Of a DNA stretch of 64,000 nt, positions 49,101 through 62,095 are shown piece after piece. The translations under genes and the position numbers were made by a program. A model generated the notes under the pieces. That model was given only the letters and a program-made list of their open reading frames with translations. It was not told the origin of the DNA and ran no database searches. Location: assembly GCF_012489685.1 (NCBI RefSeq), contig NC_080044.1:79904732-79968731 (forward strand), read 5' to 3'. Within the stretch, counting starts at the first letter, position 1; every line of letters begins with the position of its first letter. Source of the stretch: Lotus japonicus (Eukaryota > Streptophyta > Magnoliopsida > Fabales > Fabaceae).

Positions 49101-52100
49101 AAAAAGGTCGAGCAGAACACGTGTTGCTTCGCCATTGGTGTTCTTTTAGCTACAGTGATTGGAGAATAAGAAGTAGTAGATGGCCGGATGAAATTTTAAT
49201 ATTAAGCTGTATTTGGTACCAAACAAGATATTGTATTGTATTGTATGACATGATTTATACTATATTCAGATGTGTATGGTAACATCTTATTTGTATATCA
49301 TAAATGTTTGGGTAGGTGTTTATAAAAAAAAATTATTTAAATAATTTATCATATATGTATAAGCTATTTTGAGTTTATTTTTGTAAGTTGTTAAAATTAA
49401 CTTATGAAAATGTATATACGATACTATAAGCATTTAATGGACTTGTTTTCTAGAATGCTTTCCTTTTTTATCAGTTATATTATTTCCCAATAGACACTTT
49501 GAAAAGAAAAAAGAAAAAACTTTTGTTTGAAGTATGATATGTTACATGATTTTTCACGTGTTACACTATTTTTAGACGGACTAAAATTTCTATCTTCTAA
49601 AATCTAAACAGATGAAAAAGACATGCTCAATTTTTACATTTATTGGAGAAGGTAAGGTTTTCATGTGGGGATTAAAAATGTTCTTTTTTTTTTGAACAAA
49701 AAATTGTTCTTTAAAAATGAAGATTTAACAGCAAGTAATAAATATAGGTTCATAGCAACATAAAATGCATTTTTTTGTCAATATGTAATGCGTTTGCAAA
49801 ATTATCATATTTTCAGTTTTGGCTCATTGCTCTGCATTGGGCCAGTAACTATGGAATATGCTATGGGCTTTATGCTCAAATTAACGTTTAAATTTAAATT
49901 GTGCCACCAATTTTGTCGCATGTAGCCCAAGATTCATGGGCCGTATGCTACTTGATCTAGCCGAAGTTCCAAGATTCTATACTGGTAGATAGTGTACGGG
50001 CTTGAAGGAAAAAAGCTTAGGAATCATTGGAACAGGGGGACCTAAAATCAATATGAATCTGTGCAATGAAAGGGGCTAAAAAGCTAAAAAGCTAAGCAAA
50101 ACAAATCATATGACTTCTCATAGTGGTTTAACACCTCCTACTTTAAGCAAATGGTGAGAGCTTAATTCTGAACTCTTTTAAATGAAAAAAACTCATTGAT
50201 CACACTTCTACTACTTAATGCGCTGGCAGTTAAAGTGAGAAATTAATGTCACAACTATTGGTTATGAAAATAGGTTACTGGAAAAAAAAAATGAGCAAAA
50301 GAAGTAAAAAAGAATGAAAAAAGAGTTTTTATATAATCTTCTTTTCCTAGCGTGACTGGTAATTTATGATGGTTGGTACCAAATCACTGGAAGTAGAAAC
50401 AGTTTTGAAGGTCCATTCAAGTCATCTACCAGAATATTCAAACATCACGCTTTAATGAGCCAATTACTGCAGTTTTGGGGACCCTATCTTTCAATGTTTC
50501 ATCAGAAGAAAATAATGGTTCATCAATCATCAGAGTTTGGGACCATATCTTAATTTCAATATTTTTATTACTTCTTTCTATCAGCAGAGCATAGTAATGG
50601 AGCTAGCGACCATTAGTACATGTTAGAACTTAGAACATGTACCGTTGAGGACATTGATTATTAGCATGTTCAATGAAGTTTTGGTTCCAAAGACATACTT
50701 AAACGTGAAGCTAGGTAAATTATAATTATCAACTAAATGATTCTCTGTCTACATGTTTGTGTGACATTGGCAATTTTCCAAAGTAAGAAAGATGATTTGA
50801 CTTGAAAACATGTGAATCATTACTGTTAGCTACTTTAAGATCACCTACACAATGGTGCTCTTTCTTTCCCAGATCTAATTAACTAATATATATTATATCA
50901 TGTATGTGTCTAACTTTGAATTCCTTGCTCTTGAATCAATTTTGATTACAAAAAAGACAGATAAACTGACTTTAAGGATATAATTGTTTAGCAGAAAAAA
51001 CAAGAGAACAAAGCCAAAATGATCTCACAAATAAGAAATAGAAGATTTTTCGGAATCCAAAAAGTCTCACTTTGGAAGAAAAAAAAAGATTTAAGTGGTT
51101 TACAGCTGAGATAACTCATATATATATATATTTTTTTGGTTACAGAGGAAAATTAAGATAACTCATATATAACTCAATGTATTACAATTTTAATGAAAAA
51201 TATAATGTCTAATGAGAATCTTCTGGAATTTTATGTTTTAGTGTTAACAGCACCGCCCCTCAACATATTATATGTTTCCTCAAATGCACACACCTTAATG
51301 TTTTGGGAAAATGATAATGTTGCACAGGAAGAAATTTTCTATAACAAAAACAACATTTACACATTGCAAGAGTTGTATTGGTAGGGCAACTTTATTAGTC
51401 TATCAGCCAGGGAACTTTTACAGGACACATTTTAATCTCCTCTCTATATACATGGTTTTGGAAAATTCCTGGATTGCAATAAAGCCAAGTAAGAAAGATT
51501 ACACAAACGGATGGTAAGTTCAAGTAATATAAGTCTGATTCTCCTTAATAATATCTTATCTCGGATTTTTGCAAATGGAAATTTTTTTTGCTGAAAGAGC
51601 CGATTCCATCATTATGTGGATGTTCATAACTCAAATTAGATTATCTCTCGTGCATGATATATGTTGTGCACCATAAAATAAGTATGATAGGGAATTAATT
51701 GAATGGAAATGAGGAGGCAACCAATTCAATGAAGCAACCTAACAAAGAAGAAGGAAATTGAGTAGAGGAATTTCTCTTTCTTGTGGAAGAGAGTATATCT
51801 GAATAAAGAAAGGCATGTGGGAGCCCTTATAACAAAGCAAGCACATGTGTGGATTCCTCATGCCAGGCTGAAGGAAGCCTCACAGACCCTCCCTCTAACA
51901 TGGATGTGGATGGAAAACTTTGACAAAAAGCTAAAACAAAAACCATCTCAATTCTCACATTTTAAAAGTTCTACCAATTGAGGACCCAACCTGTCTTCAT
52001 GCTACATGTTCAATACTTATATAGCTAATCATGTAGCTGACTTCAAATACAAAATCATAATTTAAAAATATATATGCACAGACACAGCATTAAATTCATT

Positions 52101-53506
52101 TTCTCCCATTTTTTAAATGAATTATGCTTGAGAATTATGTGTTTTTTATTTGGTCAACTGCCAAAGCTTAACTGGGTTTTGAAGGCTTCTTATTGTGCAA
52201 TTTGATTCAAGATCAATAAGATTCCCAGGCTCCTCTTTTAAATATAGTCCAAGTTTTTAAGAGGGTCTTGCCTAGAAGTACTGCCAACAAGCTTAAACAT
52301 CATTCCATTTGTCTTTTATTATCCCTTTCATATATGAACAGACTTACTAAATGCCATTTAACAAAAGTAAAATGATATAGCATTAAAGACAGAATAAAAT
52401 CAAAATCAAATTGTCTTCATATTTACTTTTCTTTTCTATTTTAGCTGTAATAAGCAAAAGACTAAAAAGAAGGACATAAAATTGAAGACATAGGAGAGTA
52501 TACTAATTAATAAATAAGCTGAATTCACTCCATTTTTCATGACAAAATTAGGTACTAGTGGCTTATTTATTAAGACTAAATAAAAGTTTAGAAAAGAAAG
52601 ATAGGGTGGGCCTAGGGTTGTTATTTAGTATTATAAACCTCACCTCAAGACCAAAAGCATGTTTGATGCGTGACAGTACCTTCAATAATGATTTTAGATG
52701 GAGAACAACTGTGGAATGTAGAAGTTTGGAATTTATTTGTTAAAAAACACTTTTGCTTAATTAACATGTACCACCTAACCATACATACATCAACAGCACA
52801 ATTAAAATTACCAATTCTATCAGTAGTGCTTTTCAAAATGACTTTTGACCAGCAACACAACTATTGCTAACAAATTGACATTGACTAAGGAAAAAGTGAT
52901 AGTGATTAAATTTAAAGTAATGTGTTTTTTATAAAAAAATTTTGGTATTATGTAAATACAATTATGTGATCTTGGAGCAGCTTCTGACAGTGCTATAATT
53001 TCTGATGTCCCTAAATTTAAGGCATAAATTGCAATGAAGCAGATCATTTGTGGCTGGAAGTGCAATCATTAGTAGAAAAATCTCAAAACTTCATAAACTT
53101 CCATTTTTATTCAAAAACAAAAGACCCTTTCATTTTCAGCCTAAGTAAGTGCTATCAAAATCCAATCTTAGATAAACTCTCTTTGAATCCAAGCTTCAAC
53201 CTCTTCTGGGTTGTCTTCAGAATTCAATCTAGTACTCTGTCACTCTCACTGTCACCCTCCTTCACATTTTTCTTCTTCTTCTTCTTCTTCTATCCAGTGG
53301 CATTTCTCAAGTCTAGGATTTAAAGCACATGTTTCACCTTCCATTTCTTCATTGAGACATGGTAGAAATCCTACCAAGTTCTGGGTTATTCAGTTTTTGC
53401 TATCTGTTTTAGCTGCTGAGTTATACTTTCACTGGAAAATAGCTCATTGGTCTTTGTTGCTTAGAAGGAAGAAGGAACAACAGAGTGCAGAAAGCTTTGG
53501 GAGAAG
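49101..53506. other. Intergenic region and 5' UTR of the pseudokinase gene
   Basis: No supported gene in about 4.4 kb. Frames at 51193, 51781 and 52558 are short and featureless. About 53200-53506 is probably 5' UTR and contains a CTT trinucleotide repeat at 53269-53290. Confidence 0.5.
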
Positions 53507-56500
53507 ATGGAGTCATGCACTTCATTGTTGTTTCTGGGCTTGGTTTCCATGCTCTCTTTTGTGGCTTCTAATAAGGTGGTCTCAAATGAAGGTATAGTTA
53601 TCACTGGTTTTCCTTTTCTCTCTCAGATCTCAACTCTTCACTTTTGTGAATCTCTGTTTGACTTGTTTGAAGTTCTAAATTAATGTGTGCAGTGTTATCA
53701 AGTAGCAAAATGCATTTTCTGTTTTGTAGTTTTAGTCCTCATTGTATTCAGTATTCACAGTAATGAAGCATTTACATTTTTTTTATGCAGTTGCGGCGCT
53801 GACAACATTCAAAGAAGCTGTGTATGAAGATCCACATCTGGTTTTGTCCAATTGGAATACTCTGGATTCAGATCCTTGTGACTGGAATGGCGTTTCATGC
53901 ACGGCGACTCGAGATCATGTCATCAAGCTGTAAGATACCATGGATCCATTTAGTACATTCCTTTATGGTTGTAATTTGTAGTCCTTTCTTGCTATTTGAA
54001 TTTTGACATGATTCATGACTGAGATGATCAATTGATGACATACTGTACATTTCTAAGATTAGCACATTTCTTCTTTGCAGAAATATATCAGGGGCATTAT
54101 TAAGGGGGTTTCTTACTCCAGAATTCGGGAAAATCACCTACTTGCAAGAATTGTATGATCCTTGTTTTTCCTATCCATCCATTATTCTAAAAGCATTCAG
54201 TGTTATTACCATGTGTTATGATACTGGAACATCATGGTTGTAACAATCTTTTGGTTCTTGTTGTTTTAGGATCTTGCATGGAAATAATCTCATTGGAATA
54301 ATACCTAAAGAATTGGGAATGTTGACATCTCTTAAGGTGTTGGATTTGGGAAAGAATCAGTTATCAGGACCAATTCCTCCAGAGCTTGGAAACTTGACCC
54401 AACTTGTAAAAATGTAAAGTCAATATGCTCCTTTTCGAATAATGAAATCATTGACTCTTTATATCTTGTCATGGATTCATATATAATTTAGCTTTATTTG
54501 CATTGTTGTAGAAACTTGCAGTCCAACGGGTTGACTGGTAGGCTACCTCCAGCGCTAGGAAATTTGAAATACCTTCAAGAACTTCGGCTAGATAGGAATA
54601 AACTTCAAGGACCTGTTCCTGCTGGTGGCAGTTCAAACTTTGCCTCAAACATGCATGGAATGTGAGTGAAAGTTTTGAAATTTGAATTGGGATAGTTTGT
54701 TTAGAGACTCATTGTCCTCATTCATGTAATGAGTCTTCTCTCATCTGGCTGATGAAGTTATTGGGTACAAGGATTAGAGGGACATAAATCACCTTTCGCA
54801 TAGTGAATGTGCTTTAAGTTGTAGCTAGAAAACACAGTCAAGCTCATCATTAAGTGTACAACACCAAGTTATACTAAAAAAATTTGGATCTTGATGTTGA
54901 TCTGATTCTTAATTTTCCTATTATTTCTTCAGGTATGCCTCAAATGCAAATTTTACTGGCTTCTGTCGTTCTTCTCAGCTAAAAGTTGCAGATTTTTCAT
55001 ATAACTTTTTTGTTGGTAGCATACCCAAATGTTTGGAGTATCTTCCAAGGTACTTTTACTTGTCTTTTTTGCCATGTTTGCCATTCCAGTCAACCTCCGT
55101 ACTTAAAAAAAAATAAACTGTAATACAGATCAAGCTTTCATGGGAATTGTCTCCATCTCAAAGACATAAAACAGCGGACTTCTGTACAATGCGGTACGTA
55201 TGACATAATATCAGAATGAGGATGTATCTTCAAATAAATCCTATGAAAGTGTTTTTCACTTGATTCCCTTCATATATTACAAGTTTAATATGAATTTTGT
55301 GAATCTAACATGCACTTGATCTATTTACCAGGATATATCTCTTTGCATTTAATTGTTCCTTGCTTGTTTCTCATCTAATAATGAACTTTTATTTCATAGC
55401 TGGTGCTTCACCAGCAGAGAGCCATCCGGTAGTGAAACCAAAGCACCATCATGTTGCTGAACATGTATCCAAGCATCAAGGAACATCAAAACCTGCTTGG
55501 CTTTTGGCTCTAGAAATAGCGACGGGAACCATGGTTGGTTCTCTCTTTCTGATTGCTATTGTCACTGCTTTCCAGAGGTGTAACAAAAAATCATCTATCA
55601 TCATTCCTTGGAAGAAATCTTCAAGCGACAAAGAGAACATGGCAATATATATAGGTTTGGTTTCTTTGCTTTCTAATATGTGTTTACTTTAAGAGTTCTA
55701 TAGCTGTTTTGAATGTATTTAACACTATCAATGTGCAGACTCAGAGATGTTGAAGGATGTGATGAGGTATAGCAGACAGGAGCTGGAAGTGGCTTGTGAG
55801 GACTTCAGCAACATAATTGGGTCCTCACCAGATAGTGTGGTCTACAAGGGTACAATGAAAGGTGGGCCTGAAATTGCTGTAATTTCACTCTGCATCAAGG
55901 AAGAGAATTGGACAGGACACCATGAGCTCTATTTTCAGAGAGAGGTAAATGGAACATTTCAATGTTATACATTGTGCAAGAATTGAGAGACAAATAATTG
56001 AACAAGTTTTTAAATTTTGCTGCTATGGATTTCATGCAGGTGGTAGATTTGGCAAGGTTAAATCATGATAATACAGGGAAGCTACTAGGCTATTGTAGAG
56101 AGAGCACTCCATTTACAAGGATGTTGGTTTTTGACTATGCATCAAATGGGACACTTTATGAGCACCTACATTGTTGTAAGTCCAGTTTCTTAGCTCTTGT
56201 ATATGCATTTTCAGTGTTTCAATTGCTTAAAACATAAAACTATGGCTGCAGATGGAGAAGGGTGCCAGTTCTCATGGACACGGCGAATGAAAATTATCAT
56301 AGGCATTGCACGCGGGCTCAAGTATCTGCACAATGAAGTTGAACCCCCATTCACTATCTCAGAGTTGAACTCCAACTCTATATACCTTACAGAAGACTTT
56401 TCCCCTAAGGTCTGCTTGCAACCTAGTTTTAATTTTCTAACATACCAATTATGAGCATGGTGGATATCTTATTGTTTAATGCTACATATTTATTGTTCTC

Positions 56501-57154
56501 ATTGTAATTAAACATGATCTGCAGCTGGTTGATTTTGAAAGTTGGAAGTCAATTCTTGAAAGATCAGAAAAAAATTCTGGTTCTATTAGCAGCCAAGGTG
56601 CTGGAAACTCACTTGAAGCACGCCATCTTGATACCAAAGGAAACGTTTATGCTTTTGCAGTACTTCTACTAGAGATAATCAGTGGGAGACCTCCTTACTG
56701 CAAGGACAAAGGGTACTTGGTGGACTGGGTAAGAAATTTCCTGAAATTTGGATTTTTTAAGGCATCCCTCTAAGTATTAAGTCCATCTTTGGATCAGAAT
56801 GATCATAATTAATCAAAGATAAAATTAATTTTGGTAAAATTGATTATGGTAAACGTCGATAGAAGCTGATCCAAACAGTCTTTAATGTTAAACTCAAATG
56901 TGGTGCAGGCTAGAGAGTATCTTGAAGTGCCAGATGTAATGTCAAATGTGGTGGATCCTGAGTTGAAGCATTTTAGAGATGAGGAGCTGAAAGTAATATG
57001 TGAGGTAGTATCTCTTTGTATCAATGCTGATCCCACTGCACGTCCATCAATGAGAGAATTGTGCAGCATGCTTGAGACAAGAATTGACACATCTATAAGC
57101 GTGGATCTCAAGGCATCATCTTTGGCTTGGGCTGAACTAGCACTTTCATCATAA
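53507..57154 (+). CDS. LRR receptor-like pseudokinase (At1g63430/At5g41180 type)
   Basis: Thirteen exons (53507-53591, 53791-53929, 54081-54152, 54270-54413, 54512-54661, 54933-55049, 55129-55193, 55400-55654, 55739-55944, 56040-56172, 56252-56409, 56525-56728, 56909-57154) give 657 residues. Order: signal peptide (about 1-22), LRR N-terminal cap with [11 protein letters not shown], four to five LRRs ([20 protein letters not shown] is typical), a His/Lys-rich linker, one membrane helix (about 293-315), and a kinase-like domain (about 355-640). The catalytic residues are gone: the nucleotide-binding Lys site reads AVIS (389-392), HRD is replaced by Ile-Ser-Glu (491-493), and DFG by Asp-Phe-Glu (511-513). 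It should signal as a scaffold rather than by phosphorylation. The family includes MRH1-like proteins, and the ligand is unknown. Confidence 0.92.
56781..56880. mobile_element. Small MITE in intron 12 of the pseudokinase gene
   Basis: About 100 bp with inverted ends: CATCTTTGGATCAG on the left and CTGATCCAAACAGTC on the right. The interior is AT-rich with AAAATTAATTTTGG. Boundaries are approximate. Confidence 0.55.
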
Positions 57155-58534
57155 CTAAGGAATTGAGATTGCTCAAAACTAACAAAACATACTCTGAAGT
57201 CTGAAGCAAACCTATAACCTGTGTGATACTTACCTGACTAGTTACTTTTCTTTGGTTTTTTTCCTATCCAATTTTACTTCTCACATAGTCATACATAGAG
57301 GTCTGATATTTATATCAAGAACCAACCAACTATGTTGTTAGGTAGTAATACACATGAATCATTTTATATTATATTTTATTAACAGAATGTAAATGATTGC
57401 TCAAAACTTGGAAAAGGTAATGTGTAACATGAATCTATGACACGTATTCTTGTATATGGTGGTTGATGAGTACCAGTCTATGAATTGATAAATGAAAGAA
57501 AGAAGATAGTGCCAGAGCACTTCTTTTCCTTTCCTTTGCTTTTTTAGTTATATTGAGCACTATGTGATTCACATCTATCATGATTCAAGATCCATTCTTC
57601 ATTAACAAACTAGTTTGGTACGTGATTATGCTGCACCTGCACGCAAAGCCAATTCATGTTCCATCTTCATTTTCAAGCTTACTCCTAGCATAAAGTATAT
57701 CTACCCATTTATAACATAATTAAATCCGAAGCATGAGTCATAGTGTTGACTCTTGAACTATATTAGTAGGATCATTTTTGTTACATCAATATATTTGCTT
57801 ATATCATTCTAACGATATTTATTTATTATCTTCTCATCTTTTCAGTTTTAATATTTTTGTCGAATATACACATCAAAAATTTTATTGAACGATTATTGGT
57901 AATATTTAGTTATTTACCTTCATTATTGTCATAAATCTATTGATTTATTATTGCCATAGAACTATCATTAACCCGGTGAACTTTATTCAATTTTAACTTT
58001 GACAACCATGAGACCATAGATTTCAAATATTAATAATTTTGTTCACTACATTTTGTATACCACCCAATTATTTTTTACTAAAATTATTTAGCTTTATGAG
58101 AAGTTATTGCTTCAAAAATATCCCTCTGAATCTGGTTTTTGATCTGGTCAATAATTTGACCTTACCACAGACAACCCCAGGCAGTCGTCACTCGTCAAGA
58201 ATAATAGACAGCTATAAAATAAAAATGCTTGTAATAACATTAATTGAAGCCACTGTTCGCATGAATATGTGGTATGCATTAGCCATTGACACCAAAATAA
58301 AATCAGTACAGTGCAAAACAAATGCTGTCTTCACATTTTACTAGCAGGCAAATGAAAGCCATCAGTAGCTTTCCTGCCTCAACGTGCAAACTGAATCATA
58401 CTTTTAACCATGTTCCGTACATCAATCCATTTCTATAACTTAACAAACTTCAAGGTAACATTCAAAGTGAAACAACAAAAACAAAATTGGGGGTGGGAAG
58501 TACACCAATCAATACTTTAGAGTTTAGACATCCA
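57155..58534. other. Shared 3' flank of the convergent pseudokinase and NOB1 genes
   Basis: Contains both 3' UTRs. No gene, RNA or clear transposon was recognised in the 1.4 kb between the two stop codons. Confidence 0.55.
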
Positions 58535-61493
58535 CTACTTGCGCTTAGAGCGTGAGTAGTGATTGTCATTTGGGTTTCTCCTGCCGCTGAAAACTGCTAA
58601 TGCTTTCCTTATGGGAGGCTGGAAAGGAGATCTCTTATCTGTGTGGTGGCCAAAAACACTGTCCGGTGTAAAGAAGTCATCGTCCTACAAAGTGCGTTAA
58701 GTAGCCCAGTTTAGAGTAAAGCTAGCCAATTGATTGAGGGATAGAAGGAATCATTAGCTATATTAATTTAAAGACACAAACCTGTGTGGCTTTCTTCTTC
58801 GTTTTAGGATAAAGTACCCTGTGAGGAAGTTGATCTTCACGGAGAACAAGGTTCTTTGTGACTGCATCCCTTCCACCTTGAGGTAAAGGCAACGAAAACT
58901 GCACAATAACATCATGTAAGAATGTAAGAACTGCAGTAATAAGAATATAAAAATGTTCATATCAGGGATATATCCCCCTCTTGTGAATGGCAATATTCTT
59001 TATACTTCCTAAATCGATTCTGGAGATACATTATTATTCATACATTCATACAAATGAAAATCAACATCTGTCAACATGAATTTGTTGGGTAAAAATGGTC
59101 ATCAGGTCTTATAAATCTCCAGAAAGGGTGCGAGACACATTATATTTTGATTTCAAATCTATTATATTAGTTAACAATTTAAAAAATGACAGTGACTGTT
59201 GCAACAAGCTTTCTGTTAAAAAATTACTAGCACTCTAACAGGCATATGAAAAAGTAATTGGTATATATACTAGGATCTATAATGATATATTCTTACCTTT
59301 GTGCCACGTAATGAAACTCGAGGTCGGCGGGCTCCTAACATTATTCCATTTTCATTAACAGTGACAGCTACCTTCCTTAAGGTGCCACCATTTCCACATT
59401 TTGGACAGAAAATCCTCCCGATTTCAGCAGTAACAGTGAAGCAGGCATGACACTTCAGTACCCATCTGGAATGCAAATAATCAAAAGATAAGCATGTATA
59501 ATACCATTGTCATAGTATGATGCATAGGATGGTATCATAGAGATTAGGCGCAATAGGCAGAAGTCATTATACTATTATAATATTATATGGTGCTATATAA
59601 AACATCCAACTTTTAATTCTTTTGTGTTCACAATTTTCTTCACATAGCAAAGACAGGTTATCTGTGATAACATAGTGAATATTGAAGAAGCTTCCGAAAA
59701 TAACCTATGCAGCTGGTGTATCTGTGTTCCACCAGGCGCCAGCAAGCGCAAACCCATTTGGAGAAGAACATTTTGCATAGCAAAGTCACCAGTAATACAG
59801 GCTACACTTGACTCAGACAACGATCTAAGCATCCAACTTTGCTCACTACCATCATCATCTGCATATGAAAAATCAGCTGCTTCGCTAGTCTGGCTTGCAA
59901 TGTCCAAGTGACTTGATTGGTCATTTGCTGTATCTGTCTCACATGATTTAGTGCACATAGTTGCATCACCATCCAGACTCATTTGCTTCAGAGTAGCAGA
60001 GAGAATTTCATTGTCTTTGTTCTCCGCTATTATCTGATCATCCTGGGATACAACATTTTCAATATGATTTTCTTCATCACTTTGATGAACAAGCTGATCT
60101 GAAGCTCTATCGTCTTCACCAACACTACCATCAATGTTTTCTTCCAAATCTTGGTGATCTTGATTACTGGATAATGCTTCAGACTGCTCCCGTCTTGCTT
60201 TCCTTCTAAGAAACCTCCTATGAGTACTTCGACTGACCGCAGGCAACCAATCACCAGCATTATCATCAAATTGTCCTTGGGACGCGTCAACTCCATTAGC
60301 CACAACCTTCCCTTCAATGTTTATCTCCTTTTTCTTAGACACATATTTCTTAGGCTTCACTGAACCACCCTCACCACCCTCTTGAGTTTCTGAATGAGTT
60401 TCACTTGCATGCTCCGCCAAACCATCTGCAGAGCGTTCGTCATCCTGGGGAACAATGTTCAAGTTCAAGTCCTGCAAAGGAAGGATTCTTGAAGTAGAAT
60501 TCGCCTTGTCCTCCGCTTCCTGTTCTAACGCTTCCCACTCCTTCAAATTAGGCACGTTGGTACCCCATCCGGGCAAGTCCTTCTCGGGTAACCTCTTCAC
60601 ATTTACCACTTGCACAGGAGGAGGGCAGTCCCTGAGATGCTTTGTTCCATGAATCTGAGCCTCCAAAGTATAAGTTAGAGCTATGAGCTTGATATCAACA
60701 TCAGAAAGAGTCTGTAGGTCACCAGTAGCCCTAGCAAATTTCACAACTACAATGTCCCACAGATAGAAAAAGTACAAGTTAGAATCTAATAGATTCTTTC
60801 AAATCACAAAACAAAAGTGAATACAAATCTCATACAAAATCATCCTCATTAGAGCAGTTATAGTAAGAGAAAAAATTGTCTAGTTTAAATCAAAGGGTTA
60901 ATGGTCAAATTAGTCGCTGAATTTGTAAGCTGAGTTTGATTTTAGCCGTGACGATCATTTTTACAATTACATCATTTTTCCGGGACTAAAATCAAACTCG
61001 CTTACAAATTCAGGACTAATTTGACCATTAACCCTAAATCAAAATAGAAGATAATTTTCTTACAAATGCAATATAGAAACTAATAATACCTAGAAAGAAA
61101 ATGAGCATGATAATGGTGATTGGGGGTGAACTGGATATTGAAGATACCTTTGCTGATGGATTCAGGGGAGGGTTCCATGGTTTGGATGGTGAAGGGGAGG
61201 AAAGCGAGCTTGTGGCGAGAGACGGGGTCACGGATTTCCTGCATGACTTCCGAGACGGAGACAAACTTGTCGGCGAAGCCATGGAGGTTTTTGCCGGCTT
61301 CAATGATAGCGTTGGCGTCGATGACGGCCACCGAGATGCCGCCATTACTGCGGGTGGTGTCTTCCAACACTAGCTCGGTCGGCAACGGCAGGGGCTGTTG
61401 CGGTTGCGGTTGCGGTGGCTCCTTCTTCACGACGCTGCTCCAGCACGATTGTGGTGCTGAAACTGGAGCTGGAAGTGGTGGAGCTTCTTCCAT
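58535..61493 (-). CDS. NOB1: NOB1, PIN-domain endonuclease of 18S rRNA maturation
   Basis: Five exons (61148-61493, 59705-60746, 59297-59465, 58782-58898, 58535-58684) give 607 residues. NOB1 cuts the 20S pre-rRNA at site D in late cytoplasmic pre-40S particles to form mature 18S rRNA. The PIN nuclease domain starts after a Pro/Gln-rich leader: VAVIDANAIIEAG holds the metal-binding Asp59, SEVMQEIRD holds Glu86, and LQTLSDVDIKLIALTYTLE holds Asp131/Asp133. A long acidic plant-specific insert fills about 180-400. The zinc ribbon has CHAC (468-471) and CPKC (483-486), followed by NENGIMLGARRPRVSLRGTK. The C-terminus is basic (NDNHYSRSKRK). All expected catalytic and zinc residues are present, so it looks functional. 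The gene is convergent with the pseudokinase gene. Confidence 0.96.
60895..61034. mobile_element. 140-bp MITE in NOB1 intron 1 with perfect 9-bp target duplication
   Basis: Inverted repeats of about 55 bp open GGGTTAATGGTCAAATTAGT on the left and the same, inverted, on the right. The perfect 9-bp duplication TAAATCAAA lies at 60886-60894 and 61035-61043. Nine bases point to a Mutator-type transposase. Confidence 0.9.
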
Positions 61494-61880
61494 GATTCAC
61501 TGGCGCGGGGAGAGAGATCGTTTCTGTTGGTTGCTACTGGTGAATCATGACACAATTTTTAGGGTTTAGTGATATTCTTTTTTTTTTTTTGGTCGAATGG
61601 AACTTAGTATTTTATATCAGCTGGGCGATGTCAATCATTTATTTTTATCATGGGACTCAAAGGCCTTTACATTTACAACACAGCCCAGAAAAAAAAGCCT
61701 AATTTAACACTAATATAGTAAGATAAATAAAAATTACGTTGATGTATCTTATGAGAAACAAGTTTTTATATTAGAAAGTAAGAATAAAAAATTACTAAAA
61801 AAAAGTAAGAATAAAAAAATCCTAATTTAATCTTTATCATTCAAGATTAGATCTAACGGTCGTGATTTATTCTTATTTTC
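61494..61880. other. NOB1 upstream region
   Basis: NOB1 5' flank. A T-run at 61577-61590 followed by GGTCGAATGGAACTTAG may be another antisense retroposon tail. No gene seen. Confidence 0.4.
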
Positions 61881-62095
61881 TCACTGAGATGACAGTTCAA
61901 TTTCACCTTGTTCTGAGGGAAGCCAACTCTTTGGCGGATTGTTTGGCTAGAGCTGCTCATGTTTTTGGCTTTGGTATGCAGAGGTTACTTACTCCGTTAG
62001 CAGAATGTCGTAGTTTTTTGTTTCAAAATGTTGAGGAGGTTTTAGCCTCCCTTCGTGCTCATGTTGCTTAGCCCTAAACCAAAAAAATAAAATAG
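61881..62095 (+). mobile_element. LINE 3' remnant (end of RNase H domain)
   Basis: The plus strand reads LREANSLADCLARAAHVFG, the typical end of the RNase H domain of plant LINEs. A stop at 62069-62071 and a short A-rich tail follow. Everything upstream is missing. Confidence 0.75.

Noticed and set aside
53211..53597. 128-residue frame overlapping the start of the pseudokinase gene
   Set aside because: It is in another frame and includes the CTT repeat of the 5' UTR. The Met at 53507 gives a signal peptide that joins the LRR frame.
61101..61569. Plus-strand frames opposite NOB1 exon 1
   Set aside because: They are shadows of the GC-rich NOB1 first exon on the other strand. NOB1 has conserved PIN residues and consistent splicing.
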